Below are positions 56,450 through 64,000 of a stretch of DNA of 64,000 bases, piece by piece. How positions within the stretch are numbered: position 1 is the stretch's first letter; each line of letters opens with the position of its first letter. A program made the position numbers and the translations under genes. The notes below the pieces were generated by a model that searched no databases, was not told the DNA's origin, and worked only from the letters and a program-made list of their open reading frames with translations. This DNA is from Cryptomeria japonica. Taxonomy: Eukaryota > Streptophyta > Pinopsida > Cupressales > Cupressaceae. Location of the stretch: contig NC_081414.1 in the NCBI RefSeq assembly GCF_030272615.1, positions 232,920,733 to 232,984,732 of the forward strand, written 5' to 3'.

Positions 56450-56684
56450 GCATTGATGGCAACACTTAGTAAATAATGACTGAGTGTCAGACCAAAACCA
56501 AAATAATATACACCGCAATAAGAATCTATCAACCAGATTCCAAAGATCAATAACTCCCCCTAAGATCAACATTTTTCACTACTATACACTCCTCATTTGA
56601 CATCAATGGAAAATGTAGAGTTTCTGAAATAAAAAATTCAAGCTAGAAAGGTTATTTACATATGTACACATAGTCCTTACACAC

Positions 56685-58125
56685 TCACAAGAGTTTGAAG
56701 ATGTATGCATAAGAATTCTTCAATGTACCCAAGTGGCTATCCCAACCCTTCTGTAGATTCTCCAACACCATTATGAATCCAGTAAACAAGTAAGCTTGTG
56801 CCTTTGCTATTTTTACATCTTTTAGATCACCACTGGCCAGAGCATCTTGAGTATCCCTAAGAGAACTCAACATAATGTCCAGCTTTAGAGTAATGAGACT
56901 CCTAATTTCTCCAGCTCTACTAATTATTCTCTCCTGATCATGGCTCAGACTTCGGATTTTCTCAAGTAATGATATTACCTAATTTTCACGGCTTCTCAAT
57001 GATACTGATAGAGGATCATCCGACTGAGATATGTGTTCTATCTCATCCTTATGTACCTTAGACTTCTTCTCAATGTCAACAGTGAACTTGGAATGAGATA
57101 AGCATGATTTGTATAAGTTTCCACCTTCAAACAATGCATCTTGCATACTCTTTACAAAAGCATCTAAAGTGACTTTGTCTTTGGCAATCATCTTTTTCAA
57201 ATTCCAGAGCCTCTTTGCATTGAATTCATTTTGGACCTTCTCCTCAACAAACTTTTCAAAAGACTCAAAATGTGTATCTACACAATTGATCAAACTTTTT
57301 AACTGCCTGGATGGAGTGTCTAAAGTATCCTTTTGAAATGAGGTCATCAACTTCTCAAAACCAATTGCTAGGGTTAGCGACATACTATCCTCTGTATGAG
57401 ACTTCAAAAGATCCTCACTGGCTTTCACATGTGCAAATGATGTAAGTTGAAGCTTTTCAATTGGAGACAGAGAAGTGAGGTTAATCAGACCTTGAATAAA
57501 CTCCAGATCAGCAATGACTTGATTTCCCTTCATGGTCTCTACATTGTCTTTAGCCTCAATCTCAACTTCAACCTTAACCTCCATCTTCTCCTTTTCAGCA
57601 TTCTTCTTAGAAATCAGAGGATTGACTGCATCGACTAGAGTATTGTCAACCTTGTCCTTTCCTTTATCTCCCTTTCCTGCATCCTCAATATTAACCTCTA
57701 CCGGCTCAACAGTCTGGACTTCAGGGACAAAAGTATTATCCATTGTTTGCTCGACTTTTGGATTGACCTGTGATGGCATGTTCTGCTCTTCTAGATGAGA
57801 TTCTTCTTGCCCTTTTGCTTGATTAACTTCATATTGATTATCTAACAAAACTTTTGGCAAAATCTTCTTTGTTTCCTTTGCAACTTCATCAATTTTCCCT
57901 AACATGATTTTATTTACTCTATGCTTACTTCTGAACTCATTCTTTGCTAAATTAAGTAATCTATCTATCTCCTCCTTAGAAATAACTGAACATAAGTTGA
58001 CTAATACATATTCCTTCAATCTCTCATCTTTCTTATTTGTAGTTTATCTCCTAGCATCAAAAATTCCATACAAGCTCTTGGGTATAACTGTCATTAATTC
58101 AATCAGAGCTTTACTATACACATTA
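56685..58125 (-). pseudogene. LARD-4 accessory ORF, C-terminal part
   Basis: One minus-strand frame from the LARD-5 edge to a stop at 56685-56687, with stops near 58048 and at 56979-56981. It opens MTVIPKSLYGIFDARR, continues with an acidic, Val/Glu/Lys-rich middle and ends in helical text (NLYKSCLSHSKFTVDIE, ERIISRAGEIRSL, LENLQKGWDSHLGTLKNSYAYIF). The last 150 residues match the end of the LARD-5 ORF (IYRSC...KLTADLE, GWDAYLGFLKNAYPNIFKYI). It is not gag, protease, RT or integrase. Function unknown. Confidence 0.65.
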
Positions 58126-59069
58126 TGTTGGCAATTGACACTCATCCGACTTAGTTGTGTTGTCATTGATGGAAACACACACCATTTTGGGTTGGTCACT
58201 TAACCGGTACTCATCGGTATTCATTGTTTGGCAATTGACATTCAATCATCTAACACTTAAGGAATCAACACCAGCAGGAAAGGGAAACCGACATTCTAGG
58301 AACCGGTATATGAGGCCAACACATGAAATTGATCCGACAGGTCTACACAGCAACGATTAAATGCATCAGTCTTGAAGATTAATGAAATTATTTTTGCTTA
58401 GGCCAACATGTAAATAAATTGTAATATCTTTTTAAGCTGACATAAGGCATTTATGTTTGTGTTTTGGAAAAGGTATTTAAGTCACTCCGGTTAGGTTATT
58501 TTGATGATGGATAAGGATATTGTTATGTGATATTGTGTGAGCGATCTTGATCGACAAAATGTGAATGTAATATTCTGTAGTTGGTCTTGGATTTTGGTTA
58601 GAGGTTTGAGAAGCAAAGTAAGATACCGGTAAGGAAGGACATAGTGTAAACTAGTATAGACTATGCTTTAATCGGAACTCATCCAACATAGCAGATGCAC
58701 TCTTAGAGTTCAGAATTTTGTTTGTAACTCCATATGTGGTGTTTGTAGTCAGTGAGGCTCATTTTGTGATGAGCAGTGCACTCTAGGCTATTGGCCTTCC
58801 TGCATGTTCAGGTCCCTATTGTAATATTTATTCTTCTAGCTAGTGGATAGATATTGTGGGTCCCCAATCCCACCCTTGTTTTTCCTCTTTGATGTTTTCC
58901 ACGTATAAATCTCTATGTTATGATGCATGCTCTTGTGGTTGCTTCATTTCTATTTGTTGTTATATTCTTTCATGTTTACCGGTTACTCAATTGCATTGTT
59001 AATAAGGTTAAAATTGATTATACCGACATAACACTCACCCCCCCCTCTCAGTGTTCTTGGATTCCAACA
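58126..59069 (+). repeat. LARD-5 5' LTR
   Basis: 944 bp, TGTTGGCAATTGACACTC...TTGGATTCCAACA. The short end repeats TGTTGG and CCAACA are complementary. A C run (59038-59046) lies near the 3' end. Confidence 0.9.
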
Positions 59070-59071
59070 AT

Positions 59072-59084
59072 TGGTATTAGATCC
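59072..59084 (+). promoter_or_regulatory. LARD-5 primer binding site
   Basis: TGGTATTAGATCC, two bases after the LTR, resembles the Met-type TGGTATCAGAGC site with a few changes. Confidence 0.7.
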
Positions 59085-59137
59085 TGGTGCCTCGAAGTAA
59101 CTCTAATAGCTTGAGGAAGATCCTGAATCCTAAATCC

Positions 59138-60253
59138 ATGGATATGAGTCTACAGAAATAGCTTGAAGTAGCACTTGAGGACTATGATGCTGAAAGGATG
59201 AAAAACTTTAAGTCAGAAGATGAATTAAACTTTGCAAAGGAATCCATTCTTACCCTGTAGGAGAGGCTATCATCTATTCAAGCTAAAAGAAAGGGACTTT
59301 TACAAAATCCAGATGATGAAGAGAAGGATGCCCTTAAGGAACAATGTCAAAAACTGAGTCAGGAGAATGGTGTGATGAAGAATGAACTGCAAGCCATGAC
59401 TATGAAGATGTCCAAGGAGATTGAAGACCAGAAGAAGAATGAAGAAAATCTTAGCAGATCTCTGAAAGACAGATATGACGAATGCATTAGGTTGGCACAT
59501 GAGAATGATGTATTGAGGACTGAGTTGGTACAAGCACATAACAATGAACAAGAGCTGGAAAGAATGTTGTCAATCCTAAGCAATGATCTGGATGCTACAA
59601 ATGAATACAAAGAAAAGTTCAGGGTCTATTCTGCAAGGCTTGATGAATTATTGAAGGATTAAAGAGATACTAGAGGTCTTGGATTTGAGCATGGAGAAAG
59701 CTCTGGTACTTCAAATCAGGGAAATCCATCAGACAACCAGAATCATAAATCATTGGTAAGGCAACCCAATGTACATAAATTTAATGGAAGATGCTTTGTT
59801 TGTAATAAGTTTGGTCATAAAGCGAGTAAATGCATAAATAGAGAAAATCAAAATAACAATGCAGTTCCCGGTCAATGCTCAAAATGTAATAACTATGATC
59901 ATAGGACAAAAGATTGCATAATGAAAGTCATATGTCATGCATGTGGAAATTTTGGGCATATGGATAATTAATGTAGGTTGAAGAATGGTCAAGGACTCAA
60001 CAAGGCAATTCAGAGAAATAATGTCACTTGCTATGCATGCAACAAAATAGGACATATTGCCAAATATTGCAGAAGCAAGAACAATCTGGTAAGAAATGAT
60101 GAGAAAGGAAAACAAAAGGTTGAAGACATCCGGAAGGAGCATGAGAGGAAATGGGTTAGGAAATCTAAAGATCAATTGGTAGATACAATCAACCTGGTTA
60201 CTCAATCAGAGCAGAATGTTCCTGCACTAGCAGGAAACTTATCTGGTAGCTAA
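59138..60253 (+). pseudogene. gag: LARD-5 gag-like protein: coiled coil plus four zinc knuckles
   Basis: One frame of 371 codons from ATG 59138 to TAA 60251-60253. The first half is a long coiled coil (EEKDALKEQCQKLSQENG, RYDECIRLAHENDVLR). Then come four CX2CX4HX4C knuckles: CFVCNKFGHKASKC, CSKCNNYDHRTKDC, CHACGNFGHMDN-stop-C and CYACNKIGHIAKYC. Knuckles bind element RNA; most copia gags have one. No capsid-type UBN2 domain is evident, so the N-terminal part of a normal gag may be lost. Stops lie near 59159, 59260, 59660 and 59969. Confidence 0.75.
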
Positions 60254-60527
60254 GGCATTAGCCTTAGGGGGAGGAAAATTATTGATAGATCTTGCGTTAC
60301 CCTCGTTAGAGGTCTGAAAGCCTGCTTCAAATCTTGGTAAAGAAAGTTTGGAGATTCACTGACATTGAGATAATGGATTTTGAATCCGGTATGAAATGCC
60401 GACATCCATTAATGCCAATGAGAAATTAGGGTTTTTCACAGAATAAAAGGGAAATATTGGTTCATTTTTTATCACACTTCATTCAAAGCGAAACAGAGCA
60501 AGTTTAAGGTGATCCAAATCATTTCAA
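60254..60527. other. spacer between the gag-like and accessory ORFs
   Basis: About 270 bp without a convincing frame. It contains gatagatcttgcgtta, after which the accessory ORF begins. No protease remnant is seen. Confidence 0.5.
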
Positions 60528-63491
60528 GTGAATTCTAGTACATTCTCAACCGGATTTTCAAGAGCTTTCACCGGTGAAGGTTGTGAGGTATCTTATCAGT
60601 TTTTCGAGCTATCCTTGTTTGCAATGGGTTATGGAGCATCTTCCACTCCGACAGGTGTGGCTACCCTTATTGTTGTCGACATCAAGGACTGTCCACACCC
60701 TGTTTTCAAGCAACGCTCTCATATTGTGAAGGTCAATGATTCGATTGGTGCATTTTCTAGGGTTCTTGAAGGAGTTTTGTATGTTGAATATGTTCATGCA
60801 TACATTCACTGTACTTTGGAGGATTTGGGTTCTACTGAGATCAAGAACATGTATATTGGAACTTTGGTGAACCAGGATGGGTTGATGAAACTGGAATTTC
60901 AAATTTTGAAGGATCGAGGTTTTATCGACATTTTGGAGATGTCGGAATTTGAGGACGAATTGATCCAGTATGCATTGAACCGAGTCCATGGCGAATTCAT
61001 ATGGCTAGACCGACCCCACAAGATCACCAAGGAGGCTATTCATATGATCACTAGTTTACCCCATACCAATCCAACCCCTAGAAGGAAGAAGATATCTAAC
61101 AATGAGGTGGAAAATTTAATTGGTGCAATACTAGACAACCAGTCCATGAGAATTAGTACTATCAGAGACAAAGTAGTTCAATTTGCAAGCATGATCATCA
61201 GTTACAAGGTAACCCAATTAAATTGATTGAACTTTGTTTCTAGTTCATGAATTTTCTATGCTCACAAAATGATTAAGGAAAATTAAAACCTATAGCTATG
61301 TCAATGGATGTGTGATGAGTTGATAATAAACTTAGGGAAGATTAAGGGTACTTTCTGGTATGGCAACCTTGTTGTCTGTTTAACGCTTTTCTTTCTAAAT
61401 GAGTTACCTGAAACTGGTAAGACTCAATGGGCATTTGATATACCGGCAGCAAAAAAAATCAAAGATGCTATAAGGAATATGGGACAAGAAAAAGATAGGG
61501 ACTCCATTCTTTGGGGTTATTTCAAATAATTCCAGAAGGAAATGAAGAAGAGAGAATGATTTCCAAAACATATTGCAGATAAGTACTCAACTGAAATCTG
61601 TTTTATGGTGAAAAAGGATGAAACACTGATGGAGGCAGTACAACCTAGGAAGATCTAGATAACTGAAATGGGATATGAAGTAAATGCTAAGATCTTGGAC
61701 TTGTATGCCAAGACTCTTATTGATGCTCCGATAGATGAAACAGAGAAAGCCTTTGGGACTGCTAAGCAAAAATAAACTTAAGTTGAAATTTGATTCAGTA
61801 AAAAGAAAAGGGAAGGAAAAATCAAGAAGGTTGGGGAAGCTGTGCAGAAGATGTCCACTGAGATAAAGCAGATTATTGGACTAGATAAAGGGTCATCTCC
61901 AGGAATAGTACAGACTCCACCAACAACAACAACGAGCAAGGGTGTAGTAAAGAGGATGAAACCAGAGACTTATATTTCCCATGTTACATCTAGTTCTGAC
62001 ACTGATGTTGTACCCTCATAGATTCCTAAAACTTTTATCAGGATACCAAGGAAGAAGGTTGAGGAAGTAAAGAAGCAGAAAGTGGAGGTTACCCCTCTAG
62101 CAGCACCAAAGAAAATCTTAGAGGAGAGGAAGCCCACATAGAAGAGGAAACTAGTTAAGGAGTCTACTTCTACTCTCGACAAGAAGAAGAAATCAAATGT
62201 ATATATTGCTCTCAAATCCAGTAAGAGTATTAAAGTCATTCCTCCTCTTTCAGTTGCTGAGTTTATTGATCAAATCACTAAAGATTAAATTTTGGCTAAT
62301 ATACAACATTGCTATGCACATATGGATGATAAGGGGAAAGGTATATTGGGAATGGATACGCCAGTTTTGGATTAAAAACTAACTAAGGATATACCTCCGG
62401 TAGAACCACTTGTATCTAATATAGAGATACCGGTAGATAACATTGATGCTGTACAAGATAAGCATGATACACCGGAACAGATCATTCTGGATATAGAGGT
62501 CATTGATGTGGAAGCAGAAAATAAGGAGGTTGAGGATATTGAACCTCCAACACCAAATGTACATACTAAAGAGGTTAAGGTTGAAAAGATTACTGCACCA
62601 AGTGGCAAAGCCACTGGTGCAAGTATTGAGGCTAAATCTTCATGAAAGATTTTGGATAGCCATTCATTGTTGGCATTTGACTCGTCAGGTCAAGTTATTT
62701 TTGCACAAAAGAATATTGAGTAGTTGAGCAGTTTTAAGTGGATGTATGTTGCAGCTCGGAAGTTAAGGAAGGAAGGGACTAAAGACAAGCAGGTTATTGA
62801 GCAAACAATTATGGTTTTGTAGTAGCTTGCACCAGAATATAAGGTAGATCAAATTGGTAGTCCATTTGGTAAACTGAAAGGTTTTACTGAGCATGTTTTC
62901 AAAGACTTTAAAACTCTTCAACAGGTATCAAACCAACAGTTTATTGAGTGGTATAATGCAGCCCGGAAAGTCACTTGTGACAGCATGATTTCATCTGACA
63001 AGGTCAAGCTGACATATGAGATATCAAAGATTGATGTGGCTCTAAATGAGTGTAGCAATATATATAGGTCTTGTACTAACACCGACAAACTTACAGCGGA
63101 CCTTGAGGTGAAATTGAAGGCGACAAAGGCCCAGTTAGATCTTTTGGCTAACAGTTTTAATGGTACTCATACACTGACCAATACCATTGATGGTCATATT
63201 TGGATAATAGAGTCTGAGATTTCTGGATTAGAGAAGGACATGGATAGGTTAATCCAGCGTGCAAGAGAATTAAGAGGTTTGGTGAGTCCCCAGTTGAACA
63301 CTTTGTTACTTCACAAGAGGGAAAGCATAGATTTAATAAATAAACCTACTCCAACTGACCTAACAGAAGAAGAGCTTCATGCATATAGTCTTAATGGTTT
63401 TGCATCCATTTTGAGCACATTGAAGACAGGTTGGGATGCATATTTAGGATTTTTGAAGAATGCTTACCCAAATATTTTCAAGTATATCTAG
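60528..63491 (+). pseudogene. LARD-5 accessory ORF, about 990 codons
   Basis: One frame from a possible ATG at 60528 to TAG 63489-63491, with about fifteen stops. The N-terminal domain (about residues 100-330) reads FIDILEMSEFEDELIQYAL, KITKEAIHMITSLP and, beyond 61295, LGKIKGTFWYGNLVVCLTLFF. A Lys/Pro/Thr-rich acidic middle follows (about 61800-62640), then a helical C-terminus (ELRGLVSPQLNTLL, GWDAYLGFLKNAYPNIF). Between 61209 (AAG|GTAACC) and 61295 (TATAG|CTATG) sits an 87-bp stretch with GT and AG ends, phase 0 on both sides, which could be an intron. The C-terminus is shared with LARD-4. The function is not known. The N-terminal part may belong to the plant transposon-associated family that I also suspect in LINE ORF3. 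Confidence 0.65.
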
Positions 63492-63733
63492 ATCCGGTAA
63501 TCACATTTTGGTTTGTACAAAATTTCATTTCTTTCATTCATTTGTCCCGGCTTTGGCATTATTGTCAAAGGGGGAGAGGCTGATGTGAAAAATGTCTAGG
63601 GACATGAGAAGTAATGTATAGCTCAGGGGGAGCAGTCTTCCAACATTTTTTGAGATCAGTTTTGGAATTTTTTCCAGGGAACTGGAACAACACTTCAGCG
63701 ATTCATTTTTCCCTTGAGTGTTTCCATCAATGC

Positions 63734-63746
63734 CAAAGGGGGAGAT
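63734..63746 (+). promoter_or_regulatory. LARD-5 polypurine tract
   Basis: AAAGGGGGAGAT lies directly before the TGTTGG start of the 3' LTR, in the shared context CATCAATGCCAAAGG. Confidence 0.88.
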
Positions 63747-64000
63747 TGTTGGCAATTGACACTCATCCGGCTTAGTTGTGTTGTCATTGATGGAAACACA
63801 CGCCATTTTGGGTTGATCACTTAACCGATACTCACCGGTATTCAATGTTTGGCAATTAGGATTCAGTCATCCGACACTCAAGGAATCCACACCGGTAGGA
63901 AAGCGAAACCGATATTCTAGGAACCGGTATATGAGGCCGACACAAGAAATTGATCCAACAAGTCTACGTGGCAATGATTAAAGGCATCGGTCTTGAAGAT
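63747..64000 (+). repeat. LARD-5 3' LTR, start only
   Basis: Matches 58126-58379 with scattered single changes (for example cggcttag versus cgacttag). The window ends inside it. Confidence 0.9.

Larger units (their letters stand above)
55719..58125 (-). mobile_element. LARD-4: pol-less copia-type element, 3' part
   Basis: A minus-strand 3' LTR (55719-56436), a purine tract (56437-56449) and a long accessory ORF (58125-56685) are visible. The element is cut at 58126 by LARD-5, so its 5' half, primer site and gag are outside the window. The tract and the LTR start (TGCTGGCAAGAG) are copia-like. It sits inside the right LTR of LARD-3. Confidence 0.65.
58126..64000 (+). mobile_element. LARD-5: pol-less copia-type element with gag and accessory ORF
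   Basis: The 5' LTR (58126-59069) and the start of the 3' LTR (63747 onward) read TGTTGGCAATTGACACTCATCC and match closely; the window ends inside the 3' LTR. Between them lie a Met-like primer site, a gag with four zinc knuckles (59138-60253), an accessory ORF of about 2.9 kb (60528-63491) and a purine tract. No protease, RT, RNase H or integrase fits in the space, so the element must be mobilised in trans. It inserted into LARD-4. Confidence 0.85.

Noticed and set aside
57532-57798. 88-codon Ser/Thr-rich plus-strand ORF
   Set aside because: Antisense to the acidic part of the LARD-4 accessory ORF.

Overview
This is nuclear DNA of a large, transposon-rich plant genome. The reasons are Ty3/gypsy chromoviruses with chromodomains, Ty1/copia elements with tRNA-Met primer sites, an L1-type LINE with DUF4283-like and RNase H domains, and LTRs up to about 3.5 kb. 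The depth of nesting and the persistence of old, point-mutated copies suggest a gymnosperm, perhaps a conifer, but nothing in the window proves it. I found no intact host gene, no tRNA or rRNA gene and no CRISPR array.

Left and centre (1-41.2 kb): the oldest layer is one intron-containing gene on the minus strand. It has an N-terminal helix-turn-helix region and a core with D/E/H-rich motifs like a DDE transposase. Its exons are spread from 41.2 kb to 4.4 kb because two stacks of retrotransposons sit in or beside its introns. Stack 1 is Gypsy-1 (5599-22087, minus, 5-bp TSD ACCCA). Its left LTR is split by an element whose two 780-bp LTRs are inverted (6915-12153, TSD AAAAC). Stack 2 is Copia-1 (24177-39832, minus, TSD approximately RCTTC). 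Its left LTR is split by a plus-strand LINE (about 25630-33562) that carries a third ORF downstream of ORF2. Exon junctions on either side of Gypsy-1 still match in reading phase. At the far left is a decayed plus-strand gene of unknown type (658-1968). It is followed by a tandemly duplicated exon pair and by 140-bp and 178-bp tandem repeats that share a CCTTAGGAC-like core.

Right (43.7-64 kb): a second nest. LARD-3 (about 43671-55718 and beyond) is a gag-only element cut by Gypsy-2 (47305-53535, minus). LARD-4 (minus, from 55719) sits in the right LTR of LARD-3. LARD-5 (plus, from 58126, running off the window) sits in LARD-4. LARD-4 and LARD-5 have copia-like ends and no visible pol in the window, but share a long accessory ORF.

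Decay pattern: the large reading frames of Gypsy-1, the LINE and LARD-5 each stay in one frame over 1.1-4.6 kb. They are interrupted almost only by stop codons explained by single C-to-T or G-to-A changes (CAG to TAG, TGG to TGA/TAG, CGA to TGA). This is what long-term cytosine methylation of silenced elements would leave.

The most unusual items are the phase-preserving split transposase-like gene, the inverted-LTR retroelement with an authentic-looking TSD, the LINE ORF3, and the accessory ORF shared by two pol-less elements.
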